From contig JASNZV010000001.1 in assembly GCA_048499455.1 (NCBI GenBank), positions 434,001-498,000 of the forward strand: a stretch of 64,000 bases of DNA, in the 5' to 3' direction. Position 1 is the first letter of the stretch; every line of letters begins with the position of its first letter. Below, one piece after another: positions 52,197 to 60,789 of this stretch. The notes beneath the pieces are model-generated. The model was not told where the DNA came from, made no database searches, and worked only from the letters and a program-made list of their open reading frames with translations. Origin of the DNA: CFX5 sp023384495 (GTDB lineage Bacteria > Chloroflexota > Anaerolineae > Caldilineales > Caldilineaceae). The translations under genes were made by a program, and so were the position numbers.

Positions 52197-53357
52197 CTAG
52201 CCTTTTACGCTTCGCTTGTGCCAATCCTCGGCGAAGAGGTTGAAGTGGAGTTGACGCTGCGGGTGGGCCTTGATCACATCCTCATTGAGCTTCAGCCCGA
52301 GGCCAGGCGCCGTGGGCAGCGCAAAGTAACCATCCACTACCTCAGGCAGGCCAGTGGCAGTCTCCTTGACAAACGCCTCGGAAAAGTCGTTGAAGTATTC
52401 CTGAATTTTGAAGTTGGGCAATGTGGCGTCCAAATGGAGTGCGGCGGCGGTTGAATAGGGGCCGCCCACGTTGTGCGGCGCCATCAGCATGTAGTAGTTG
52501 GCCGCCCACGCCGCCACTTTCTTCGTGTTGAGGATGCCGCCAAAATGGGTGATGTCGGTCTGGATCACATCGGCGGCCTGCAACTCGAAGAGTTCGCGAT
52601 ATTCGAATGTGGTGTGCAACCGCTCGCCGGTGGCAATGGGGATGCCCAGCGGCGCAATCGCGTCGGCCACCTTTTTCATGGCGGCGGAGTTTTCGGGCGG
52701 CACCGGCTCTTCGTACCAGCCTGGCCCAAAGCGCGCCAGCTCCTTGGCCATCTCAATCGCCGTCACCGGGTTGAAGCGGCCATGCATCTCAATCAGGATC
52801 TCTACCTCCGGCCCCACGGCGTCGCGCACGGCCTCGACCAGGCTGATAACGCGCAACTTCTGTTCGCGCTCGATCTCAAAAAAGCCCGCCCCAAACGGGT
52901 CAAACTTGAGCGCCTTGTACCCCTTCTCCACCACCACTTTGGCGGCTTCGTAGAATTGTGACGGCGTGCGCTCGACGGTATACCAGCCGTTGGCATAGGC
53001 CTTGATCTTGTCGCGCAGCGCCCCGCCCAACAATTTGTAGACCGGCACACCCAACGCCTGGCCCACAATGTCCCAGCAGGCGATTTCGATCAGGGCGATG
53101 CCCGTCATCACCAATTCTCCGGCGCGGCCGTAATCCTCCAGATACATGCGGTTGACGATCTTCTCGATGTTGAAGGGGTCTTCGCCCAACACATAACGGG
53201 GCGCCGCCTCGTTGAGATAACCGTTGACCGCATCGGTGCGGTTGATGACGCGCGCATCGGCCACCCCGACCAACCCCTCATCGGTCTCCACCTTGACAAA
53301 GGTGATGTTGCGCCACTCGGTGCCGAGGACCAGGGGCGTGACGTTGGTAATTTTCAT
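52197..53357 (-). CDS. Enolase-superfamily sugar-acid dehydratase (mandelate racemase family), copy 2
   Basis: 386 residues, cytosolic. Metal-ligand and catalytic motifs are ILIEMHGRFNP (Glu at the position where the other two copies have Asp, followed by the conserved His), WYEEPVPPENSAAM, ATGERLHTTFEYREL and the base-His segment MAPHNVGGPYSTAAALH. The galactonate-dehydratase-like loop ALKFDPFGAGFF is present. Products are 2-keto-3-deoxy aldonates. The ATG at 53357 follows GGAAG. It is convergent with the ABC ATPase gene, 17 bases apart, and has repeat A 31 bases upstream. Confidence 0.88.
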   Translation of the reverse strand: MKITNVTPLVLGTEWRNITFVKVETDEGLVGVADARVINRTDAVNGYLNEAAPRYVLGEDPFNIEKIVNRMYLEDYGRAGELVMTGIALIEIACWDIVGQALGVPVYKLLGGALRDKIKAYANGWYTVERTPSQFYEAAKVVVEKGYKALKFDPFGAGFFEIEREQKLRVISLVEAVRDAVGPEVEILIEMHGRFNPVTAIEMAKELARFGPGWYEEPVPPENSAAMKKVADAIAPLGIPIATGERLHTTFEYRELFELQAADVIQTDITHFGGILNTKKVAAWAANYYMLMAPHNVGGPYSTAAALHLDATLPNFKIQEYFNDFSEAFVKETATGLPEVVDGYFALPTAPGLGLKLNEDVIKAHPQRQLHFNLFAEDWHKRSVKG

Positions 53358-53874
53358 TGTCTGCTTCCTTTCTCATTCGCTCTATATTGAGTTCTGTTTG
53401 AAAACAACCGTTTTGCCACTGCCGAAACCGTCATTTTCAAACAACCACAAGTATGCTTCCCATCCGAATCACGCTGCGCCCGCCTTGCTCACAGCGCTAT
53501 TGATGCGAGCCGCAACCGTGATTCCGATGGATTCTTGGGTGGCCAATCACTTTCTGAGATCATGGCTATCTTACCGCAGGTCGCCCAAAAAGCGTAGGGA
53601 TGTTGTCATGGCAACCGCCAGAATAACACACCGGGACGCGCAGTGGCCCGGCGCACCAGCGATCCGGACAACTTAACTTAGTCAGGAAACTGTTATGTTC
53701 CCTTGTGCAATTTTGCACTATGATAGCAGTTACAGAGGTGTTCATCTGAAACCGGAAGAATACCGAACGGTGCATCACCTGTCAGTTGCTGACAACGCCG
53801 CTTACCACGACTCACCCGCTGCACTGACCAGTTCGAGATGAATGTGCAAACGCACGGCGTAGGGGGAAGTCATC
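53358..53874. other. 517-base divergent intergenic region between dehydratase 2 and the metalloprotease
   Basis: It contains repeat A (53388-53454) and a segment near 53508-53543 (CGCAACCGTGATTCCG, GATTCTTGGGTGGCCAA) that resembles 41720-41750. No gene is supported: a 70-codon minus-strand frame at 53566-53778 has no ribosome site or recognisable product. Confidence 0.5.
53388..53454 (+). repeat. 67-bp palindrome-ended repeat, copy A
   Basis: It runs from TGAGTTCTGTTTGAAAAC through GTTTTGCC and GTCATTTTCAAAC to AACCACAAGTAT. It is nearly the same as copy B over both arms and core. The arms GTTTGAAAAC and TTTTCAAAC face inward. It lies 31 bases upstream of the dehydratase 2 start on the opposite strand. 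Confidence 0.75.
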
Positions 53875-55314
53875 ATGGCATTCGGTAAGCTGGCGACATT
53901 TGCCCAACAAGTCGTATCCAGGCGTCAGTTGCCGGTGGCCACGGCGCTGCTTATCGCCGCTGGCGTGCAGATCCTGTGGGCCGGGCCTGCCCATGCACAC
54001 AGCGGCCACGGCGAGCCGGTTGTGAATGCAGCCGCCTTCGATGGGCTGGTGGCGGACGATGCTCTGTGCGGGCCGGGCGGCTTTCGAATCGAGGGCGTAG
54101 GCCTCTGCACCCACGGCCCGGATAACGCCCCTCATGGCCGAGACATTACCCAGCCGGTTGCGCCTGCTCTGGCCACTGCGGCGCAGGCCCTGGCCCAACG
54201 CATGGTGTGCGACGGGGACGGCGCCAGCGGCAAGCGCGTGCAAGTTCTCTATGCCCGTCCCGAGGGGCGCCCGGATCGATATGCCGAATTCGCCGATTCC
54301 ATTCGCATCTGGGCGGCTGACGCCGACGCCATCTTCGCCGCCAGCGCCCACGAAACGGGCGGCCATCGCCGGGTCCGGTTCGTCACAACGCCTGCTCCTG
54401 AGGGTGGATGCACAATCGATGTGCTCAATGTGGCGTTGCCTGAAGACGCCGCCAACAGTTTCCAGTTGACCGTCATGGCAATGCGGGCGCTCGGTTATAC
54501 AAGCCCCGACCGCAAGTATCTGATCTTCATGGACGCCAACCTCTTTTGTGGCATCGCTTCGGTGACCAATGACAATCGTCCTGGCCCTATCAACCGCAGC
54601 AACCATGTAACCGGGTATGCGCGCGTCGACAGCGGCTGTTGGGATGGCATCTCGGTTGCGCACGAGTTGACCCACACTTTTGGCGGCATTCAACACACGG
54701 CCCCCAACGCAACCGGGGGCTGGCATTGTGTCGACGGGCGCGATGTGATGTGCTATTCGGATGCGCCCTACTACCCCACCCTGCAATCTGTCTGCACCGA
54801 TCTCCGCTCCATGGCCCTGCTCGATTGCAACAATGATGACTATTTCCACACCAACCCACCGGCGGGCAGCTATCTCGCCACCCACTGGAATGTCGCCGAC
54901 AGCGTCTTTCTGATTGCCGACGAAGAGGCGCAAGCCGCCCTTCCCTACCTGACACTCACCACCGAGGCAGGCCATGTCTATTACTTTACAGACGACGAAG
55001 TGGCCTTCACCATTCAGATGCCTACAAAAACCAGCGCCAGCGCCGCTGCCGAGGCGGCCATGCTGGTGCAGCATATCGAATTGGTGATGGATGATAAGGT
55101 GGTGAGCACGCTGACCGATGGCCAGTTCACCGCCACATGGCAAGCGGAGGCGGCAGGCTCGTATACCTTCACGGCGCGCGCCTATGACCAACGGGGCGCA
55201 TCGGTTCTCCTGGCGCCGCTGACCATCGAGGTGATTGCCAACCAGGCCGCGCCGCTCGACGGCAAAGCCTTTGGCGCGCAATTCGTCGCCATGCTGCCGT
55301 TGGTCATGCGATGA
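53875..55314 (+). CDS. Secreted zinc metalloprotease (metzincin/gluzincin-like)
   Basis: 479 residues with a Sec signal (LPVATALLIAAGVQILWAGPAHA, cut about residue 41). The zinc site is HELTHTFGGIQH near residue 263: HExxH with a third His one residue later than in standard metzincins. A Met-turn-like DVMCYSD follows near 290 after GGWHCVDG. Eight or more cysteines suggest disulfides. The C-terminal 120 residues form an Ig-like exported domain (HIELVMDDKVVSTLTDG), and the protein ends VAMLPLVMR, like the giant repeat protein's tail. AGGGGGAA precedes the ATG at 53875. Confidence 0.78.
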   Translation: MAFGKLATFAQQVVSRRQLPVATALLIAAGVQILWAGPAHAHSGHGEPVVNAAAFDGLVADDALCGPGGFRIEGVGLCTHGPDNAPHGRDITQPVAPALATAAQALAQRMVCDGDGASGKRVQVLYARPEGRPDRYAEFADSIRIWAADADAIFAASAHETGGHRRVRFVTTPAPEGGCTIDVLNVALPEDAANSFQLTVMAMRALGYTSPDRKYLIFMDANLFCGIASVTNDNRPGPINRSNHVTGYARVDSGCWDGISVAHELTHTFGGIQHTAPNATGGWHCVDGRDVMCYSDAPYYPTLQSVCTDLRSMALLDCNNDDYFHTNPPAGSYLATHWNVADSVFLIADEEAQAALPYLTLTTEAGHVYYFTDDEVAFTIQMPTKTSASAAAEAAMLVQHIELVMDDKVVSTLTDGQFTATWQAEAAGSYTFTARAYDQRGASVLLAPLTIEVIANQAAPLDGKAFGAQFVAMLPLVMR

Positions 55315-55336
55315 CGTTGGGCTTGCGTCAAGACAA

Positions 55337-55365
55337 GGGGCCGAACTGAGTATCAGCTCGGCCCC
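55337..55365. terminator. Hairpin between convergent metalloprotease and dehydratase 3 genes
   Basis: GGGGCCGA (55337-55344) pairs with TCGGCCCC (55358-55365), and CTGA with TCAG inside, with one mismatch. It lies 23 bases after the protease stop. A weaker AGCCG/CGGCT hairpin follows. No strong T-tract, so it is probably a bidirectional or Rho-assisted terminator. Confidence 0.5.
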
Positions 55366-55467
55366 CAGCCGCTATTTGAACGGCTCTTTCAAATCCCTCT
55401 GTTCACTTCCGGTATACACTGCCGTTTCACTCTGGCGCATATGCAAAGCAAACAACCGGGTTTCGTA

Positions 55468-56631
55468 TTAATCTGCAAACCACTTCGTGCCCGGCCACTG
55501 ATATTGGCGGGCCACTTCTTCATCCAATTCGACGCCGATGCCGGGCCGGTCGCTCAGCTCGATGTAACCGTCCTTGATAATATCGGTCTTCTCTTTGATG
55601 ATCGTCGTCCAATAGTCTCGGTGCAGCCAGTGAAACTCGAGCACGACAAAGTTGGGCGCGGTGGCGCAGACATGCGCCGAGGCCAGCGTGCCGATGGGCG
55701 ATGAGACATTGTGCGGCGCAAAGCCCATGTAATAGAGCTCGGCCATGTTGGCGCTCTTGCGCCCTTCGCTCAACCCGCCGCACTTGGGCAGATCGGGCAT
55801 GATGATGTCCACCGCCTGTTTTTCGATCAGCTCGCGCAGCCCGTGGCGCAGGTAGAGATTTTCGCCGGCGCAGATGGGGTTCTTGCTGTGGCGCTTGACC
55901 TCGCGCATGGCGTCGATGTTTTCGGGCGGCACCGGCTCCTCGATCCAGAGCAGGTGATAGGGCGCCAGGTCTTGCGCCACCCGGATGGCGCTGGGTGTAT
56001 CGAGCCGGGTATGGATGTCCACCGCCACGGCGACGCCTTTGCCCGCCGCGCGCGTCACCATGTCCACCAGTTCCACCATGCGATCATGCTCGATCTGGCC
56101 AGCGTGGTAGTTGAAGCGATCTTTGACCACGGTAAACGTTTGGTTGCCACGGCGGGTGCTGTAGGCGCCGATGTCGATGTCGACCTTGAGCGCGGTGAAG
56201 CCCCGTTCGAGCACCTCGTCCACCACCTGCTTGATCTGGTCAAAATCCATGCCGGGGTCGATCTCGCAGTCGGCGTAAACCCAGATCTTGTCGCGGAACT
56301 TGCCGCCCATGAGTTCGTAGACGGGCGTGTTGAGCGCCTTGCCCTTGAGGTCCCACAGCGCCAGCTCGATGCCGGTGAGCGCGGTGATGAGCGCGCCGCC
56401 CGCGCCGCCGTCAAAGACATGCGAGCGGCGCATCTCCTCAAAGATGGCGTCGATGGCGAATGGGTCGCGCCCGACCAGTTTGGGGGCGAGAAATTCGATG
56501 ATGGCAATCGCCTGCATTCCCCCATGGACGCACTCGCCCAACCCGGTGACGCCGGCGTCGGTCTCCACCTTGACCCACAGATGCATCCCATGCCCGCGTG
56601 TGGCCGCGGTCTTGATGGCGGTGATTTTCAT
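55468..56631 (-). CDS. Enolase-superfamily sugar-acid dehydratase (mandelate racemase family), copy 3
   Basis: 387 residues. Motifs: KVDIDIGAYSTRR after strand 2 (Lys and Asp of the active site), metal Asp in VAVDIHTRLDT, Glu in WIEEPVPPENIDAM and CAGENLYLRHGL, base His in GFAPHNVSSPIGT. It is the third gene of a minus-strand operon after the FAH-family dehydratase and the semialdehyde dehydrogenase, so it most likely makes the 2-keto-3-deoxy sugar acid those enzymes use. Start ATG at 56631, MKITAIKT. Confidence 0.88.
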   Translation of the reverse strand: MKITAIKTAATRGHGMHLWVKVETDAGVTGLGECVHGGMQAIAIIEFLAPKLVGRDPFAIDAIFEEMRRSHVFDGGAGGALITALTGIELALWDLKGKALNTPVYELMGGKFRDKIWVYADCEIDPGMDFDQIKQVVDEVLERGFTALKVDIDIGAYSTRRGNQTFTVVKDRFNYHAGQIEHDRMVELVDMVTRAAGKGVAVAVDIHTRLDTPSAIRVAQDLAPYHLLWIEEPVPPENIDAMREVKRHSKNPICAGENLYLRHGLRELIEKQAVDIIMPDLPKCGGLSEGRKSANMAELYYMGFAPHNVSSPIGTLASAHVCATAPNFVVLEFHWLHRDYWTTIIKEKTDIIKDGYIELSDRPGIGVELDEEVARQYQWPGTKWFAD

Positions 56632-56728
56632 AGGCTAACCCTGTTCTTTCGTCTATCCTGGGGCGACATTCCCGCGCGCAGGCAAATATACAACGCATCC
56701 GCTTGCGCATCATAATCAATTTGCATCA

Positions 56729-58174
56729 TTACCCATGCCCGACGTAGACCGTCTTGGTGCGGGTATAGAACTCGATGGCGGCCTGGCCCTGTTCTTTGAA
56801 GGTGTTGGCGCTGGAGTTCTTGAAGCCGCCAAAGGGCGCCTGCAACGCCAAGCCGGTGGTCGGCTCATTGATCTTCACCACACCGGCCTCGATACGGTTG
56901 GCGAACTGGAAGGCCTGCTGCAGGTCGTTGGTGACAATGCTCGCCGAGAGGCCAAAGCCGATCCCGTTGGCCTTTTCCAGCGCGTCATCCAGGTTGCGGG
57001 CGCGGATGATGCCGATCACCGGGCCAAAGATCTCCTCTTGGGCAATGCGCATCTGCGGCTCCACATGGTCGAAGACAGTCGGCTGGACATAGTAGCCGCC
57101 ATTGGCGCCGGCTTGCTCCCCTCCGGCCAACAACTTGGCCCCTTCCTGTTGGCCAACAGCCACATAGTCCAGGTCGGTCTGCAATTGGTCTTCGCTCACT
57201 GCCGGCCCCATCTGCACGCCTGATTCGAGCCCATTGCCCACCTTGAGATTGCGGGCGGCCTCGGTGAGCGCAGCGGCAAAGGCGTCGGCTGCGCCCTCTT
57301 CGACAATAACACGGCTGGTGGCGGTGCAGGCTTGCCCGGTCAGCCCAAAGCCGCCGGCCACAGCAATGTTCACTGCCTTGCTGATGTCTGCATCCTTGAG
57401 CACAATCGTGGGATTCTTGCCCCCCATTTCGAGTTGGACACGCGTCAGGTTCTTCATCGCCTTCTCGTAGATGCCCATCCCGACGCTGACCGAGCCGGTA
57501 AAGCTGACGCCGGCAATGCGCTTGCTGCCCACCAGCGTATCGCCCACCGTACGCCCCGACCCCGTAACCAGGTTCACCACGCCCTTGGGCAACCCGGCCT
57601 CGACCAGCGCCTCGACCAGCAGCACCGCCGAGTAGGGAACCAGCGACGCCGGCTTGAAGACGACGGTGTTGCCATAAATCAGCGCCGGGGCCATCTTCCA
57701 CACGGGGATGGCAATGGGGAAATTCCACGGTGTGACCAGGGCGATCACACCAAGCGCCTCGCGGCGGGTGTAGAGCAATTCACCCGTGATGTTGCTGGGC
57801 AACACCTGGCCGCCCATGCGCCAGCCCTCGCCGGCGTAATATTTGAAAATGTCACGGGCGCGCAGCACCTCCCCTTTGGCCTCGGCAAAGGTCTTGCCCT
57901 CTTCGCGCGTCAACGCCCGGGCCAGCTCGTCTTGGCGCGCATCGAGGATCGCGCTGGCCTTGTCGAGGATGGCGCCGCGCGCGGGGGGCGGCATGTTGGC
58001 CCAGCCCGGCAACGCCTCGTTTGCCGCGTCAATGGCCCGCTCCACATCGGCTTTGGTGGCTGCTGGGAACGTCCCGATCACATCGTCCGTGTCCGCCGGG
58101 TTGCGGTTCTCCATGGTCTCGCCGCTGGATGAATCGACCCACTCGCCCGCGATGTAATTTTTGAAGTGTGGCAT
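56729..58174 (-). CDS. Aldehyde dehydrogenase, probable 2-ketoglutarate-semialdehyde dehydrogenase
   Basis: 481 residues, NAD(P)-dependent. The start MPHFKNYIAGEWVDSSSGET, the general-base Glu in QLEMGGKNPTIVLKDAD near residue 249, and the catalytic Cys in GLTGQACTATSRV near 280 are typical of the KGSADH branch, which oxidises 2-oxoglutarate semialdehyde to 2-oxoglutarate. The FAH-family dehydratase directly upstream supports this substrate. GGGAGGAGAG precedes the ATG at 58174; the frame to 58234 lacks such a site. Succinate-semialdehyde or benzaldehyde-type activity cannot be excluded. Confidence 0.87.
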   Translation of the reverse strand: MPHFKNYIAGEWVDSSSGETMENRNPADTDDVIGTFPAATKADVERAIDAANEALPGWANMPPPARGAILDKASAILDARQDELARALTREEGKTFAEAKGEVLRARDIFKYYAGEGWRMGGQVLPSNITGELLYTRREALGVIALVTPWNFPIAIPVWKMAPALIYGNTVVFKPASLVPYSAVLLVEALVEAGLPKGVVNLVTGSGRTVGDTLVGSKRIAGVSFTGSVSVGMGIYEKAMKNLTRVQLEMGGKNPTIVLKDADISKAVNIAVAGGFGLTGQACTATSRVIVEEGAADAFAAALTEAARNLKVGNGLESGVQMGPAVSEDQLQTDLDYVAVGQQEGAKLLAGGEQAGANGGYYVQPTVFDHVEPQMRIAQEEIFGPVIGIIRARNLDDALEKANGIGFGLSASIVTNDLQQAFQFANRIEAGVVKINEPTTGLALQAPFGGFKNSSANTFKEQGQAAIEFYTRTKTVYVGHG

Positions 58175-58259
58175 GTTTGCTCTCCTCCCTAAACGTTGCA
58201 GAGATTTGAGTGAATTCAAGGGAATTGGCCCCAAATCTTCTGAACTCTCTCAACCTCGA

Positions 58260-59072
58260 TTACTCAACCGTATTCTCCAGCGTATGCCCGCCAATCGTAA
58301 TCCGCACCACATCGCCCGATTGCAGCGTAAAATCATCACCGGGCACGATGCCAGTGCCAGTCATGAGGAAGACGCCGTGGGGGAATGAGAGTTCACGGCA
58401 GAGATACGCCGCCAGGTCGGGCAGTGTTCGCTTCATCTGCGTGATGGCGGTGTCGCCGGCAAAAATCTGCCCGCCTGCCCGGTTGATTTCCAGTTGGACG
58501 GTCAGGCTGCGCATCTCTTCGGCAGGGGCAAGCGTGACGCCAGGCCCCAGCGCACACGAACCGGTGTATGTTTTGGCCTGGGGCAGATAGAGCGGGTTTT
58601 CGCCTTCGATGTCGCGCGACGACATATCATTCCCCACCGTATAGCCTACGATCTCTTGAAACGCGTTGATCACCAGCGTCAGTTCAGGCTCGGGCACATT
58701 CCAGGTGGTGTCCTTGCGGATGCGCACAGGCTGGCCCATGCCCACCACGCGCCAACCAAGCTGCTTAAAAAAGATTTCGGGGCGTTCGGCGTCATAGACT
58801 TTGGAATAGACATCGGCGGTGGTCGATTCAGCCATGCGGGCGGCGCGGCTACGCAAATAGGTGACGCCGCTGCCCCACACCTCTTGCGCTGCGTCCACCG
58901 GGGCCAGCAGGGCGCCTGTGGCCGAGGGGCCCTCCGGCAACGCTTGCAACAGGCTGAGGCAAGCCTGACGTGGCACAGCCAACAAGGCTGAGAGGTCGAG
59001 GCCGTCGGGCAAGAAATGGCCGTCGAGCGCCCAACGCGGGCCGGTGATGGTTTGATGGCGGGTCAAGTACAT
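58260..59072 (-). CDS. FAH-family hydrolyase, probable 2-keto-3-deoxy-pentonate dehydratase
   Basis: 270 residues, fumarylacetoacetate hydrolase fold. The N-terminal VWGSGVTYLRSR and the metal-binding region RPEIFFKQLGW, GYTVGNDMSSRDIEGENPLYLPQAK and GTGIVPGDDFTLQSGD are characteristic. Family members of this length dehydrate 2-keto-3-deoxy-xylonate or arabinonate to 2-oxoglutarate semialdehyde. The frame has ATGs at 59078 and 59072; AAGGA touches the first but is six bases before the second, so 59072 is chosen. It heads the operon with the semialdehyde dehydrogenase and dehydratase 3. Confidence 0.85.
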   Translation of the reverse strand: MYLTRHQTITGPRWALDGHFLPDGLDLSALLAVPRQACLSLLQALPEGPSATGALLAPVDAAQEVWGSGVTYLRSRAARMAESTTADVYSKVYDAERPEIFFKQLGWRVVGMGQPVRIRKDTTWNVPEPELTLVINAFQEIVGYTVGNDMSSRDIEGENPLYLPQAKTYTGSCALGPGVTLAPAEEMRSLTVQLEINRAGGQIFAGDTAITQMKRTLPDLAAYLCRELSFPHGVFLMTGTGIVPGDDFTLQSGDVVRITIGGHTLENTVE

Positions 59073-59123
59073 GGTCATTCCTTCGTTTCTTTTGGGTTGG
59101 GGACGGATTGGCGGAACGGCATT

Positions 59124-59152
59124 TTATCGATAAGTGATGTTATCTATAAGTG
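59124..59152. promoter_or_regulatory. Tandem operator-like repeat upstream of the sugar-acid operon
   Basis: TTATCGATAAGTG (59124-59136) and TTATCTATAAGTG (59140-59152) repeat at a 16-base period; TTATCGATAA is itself a palindrome. They lie 52-80 bases upstream of the minus-strand start, about where a promoter or operator would be. A regulator gene is not adjacent. Confidence 0.45.
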
Positions 59153-59333
59153 TACCAACGATACGCCCTGTCGCCAAGCCGGTGAGGAGATGAAGCAATT
59201 GGGTTTTGCGCGGGGCTGAAGGATTCTCGCCCCGTACACGATAAATCTAATACACCCGTAAAGCAGCCTTAAGTTACTTCTCACAGCAGTTTACAATTTA
59301 CCCTAGAATTCATGCCGTAATAAGGAGGAGATC

Positions 59334-60587
59334 GTGCTGAAACGAGTATCGATTCTGTTCTTAACCGCGCTCCTTGTGTTGAGCAGCGCCCTGCCCGCAT
59401 TCGCCACCAATGAAATCCCCGAGCCGTTCTGTGGCGACCTGGATGACGAGGATTGCGAACTGCTGCACGCGTCCACCGCCGCTATGTTTGACCTGGCATC
59501 GTACACCACCGCCGTGCGCTACAGCGTCTATCAACATGGGCTGCCCGAGCTGCCGTTGGAGTCGGAAGCGGCGTTTCTCGTCGAGGGTCAATATGCATTC
59601 AGCGAGGCGGCCAGAGACGCAATCCGCACACTGGCGGTGATCAGCCGCCAAGAGCCGCTGGCCGCGGTCGAAGCGATTGGCGAATCACCGGCCTTGCTCA
59701 TCGACCTCTATAGCGGCATGACAGCCGACCTGGCCCTGACGCTCGACCTTTCGGAAAGTTGGACGCGCACGCTGGAAGATGAGGCCGATCTCGAGTGGCC
59801 CGAAGTCACCACCGTCCACATGCGTCTGGTAGAAGGGGTGCTCTATTTTGACATTCGCGAGCTAAAGCCGCTCTTCCCCGAACTCGAAGAGATGAACGAC
59901 TGGGTGGCGATTGAGCTGGTGCGGGCCCTGCAACAACTGGCCGACGAAGGCGCCTTTGCCAGCATTGCCGCCGACGTTGCCGCCAGCAGTGAGGGTCGCT
60001 CGGTTTGGGGTCTGGAGCCGGCCACACTTAACCTGATCACTACCATGCGTTCGGCGTTTGGCCGCCCGCAGACGCTCTGGCCCTATATGGAGATCAGCCG
60101 CCGGCGCGATGTGAGCCTGGGCGAACAGGCGGGCGCCGTCTTTCGCACCGAGTTTGACGTGCTCGGCTTTATTCTGAGCCGAGAATTTCGCAATGTCATC
60201 ACCCAGGTATTGCAGATCGCCGCCGCCTCTGATGAAAGCGACATGGCCCAAGAAGAAATCGAACAGATCGCTGGGATCTTCTGGTTTCTCGCGCCTTCGT
60301 TGTTCCGCGATCTGGAAGTCTCGGGCGCCAGCACCATCGGGCTGGACGATCTCTACCAGCATTCGGGCAAGACCGTCTTTGACTGGGACCTGACCGCGCT
60401 GATCCAGATGATCAGCGGGCTGAGCGGAGAGGATTTCGGCGATTTGGCCGATGAGATCTTCATCCTCTTCACCACCGAGTTCGAGAACTCGGCATTCAAC
60501 GAGGAGGCGTCGATTGCAGCGCCCGAAGATGCCCAGCTTCTGCCACTCGACGGGCTAGAGATGGAAGGGCTGCGCGAATTCAATTAG
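59334..60587 (+). CDS. Secreted protein of unknown function
   Basis: 417 residues with a clean Sec signal (ILFLTALLVLSSALPAFA, cut after residue 24 or so). The mature protein is acidic and largely helical, with FCGDLDDEDCELLH holding the only clear cysteine pair. It contains no catalytic motif that I recognise, no lipobox and no membrane segment. The start codon is GTG at 59334 with an excellent AAGGAGGAG site. It stands alone, divergent from the sugar-acid operon and convergent with the RraA-like gene. Confidence 0.75.
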   Translation: MLKRVSILFLTALLVLSSALPAFATNEIPEPFCGDLDDEDCELLHASTAAMFDLASYTTAVRYSVYQHGLPELPLESEAAFLVEGQYAFSEAARDAIRTLAVISRQEPLAAVEAIGESPALLIDLYSGMTADLALTLDLSESWTRTLEDEADLEWPEVTTVHMRLVEGVLYFDIRELKPLFPELEEMNDWVAIELVRALQQLADEGAFASIAADVAASSEGRSVWGLEPATLNLITTMRSAFGRPQTLWPYMEISRRRDVSLGEQAGAVFRTEFDVLGFILSREFRNVITQVLQIAAASDESDMAQEEIEQIAGIFWFLAPSLFRDLEVSGASTIGLDDLYQHSGKTVFDWDLTALIQMISGLSGEDFGDLADEIFILFTTEFENSAFNEEASIAAPEDAQLLPLDGLEMEGLREFN

Positions 60588-60634
60588 GGGCCATCGTAAT
60601 ATGGACTCCGCTCAACTGTGGAATGAGTGAGGTT

Positions 60635-60767
60635 CAGTACTTCACGATTTCCGCTCAAGACGGGTCCGTGACCCGTCGTCGGGCCGGTCCGTGACCGGCC
60701 CGGAGCACATGAATCGTGAACTACTGAGTTTATCTTCCCGGAAGCTCCGGGCTTCCGGGAAGATAAA
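60635..60767. repeat. Multi-hairpin intergenic segment
   Basis: An outer stem (60635-60649 with 60712-60726, 14 of 15 paired) encloses two perfect hairpins: GACGGGT/ACCCGTC (60659-60677) and GGGCCGGT/ACCGGCCC (60681-60701), both with loop CCGTG. Directly after is a perfect 16-bp stem TTTATCTTCCCGGAAG/CTTCCGGGAAGATAAA (60729-60767). It lies between convergent genes (60587 and 60790). It could be a bidirectional terminator array, a REP-like element or a structured RNA. Confidence 0.6.
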
Positions 60768-60789
60768 CCGTGATCCCTCTTGTTGTAAA

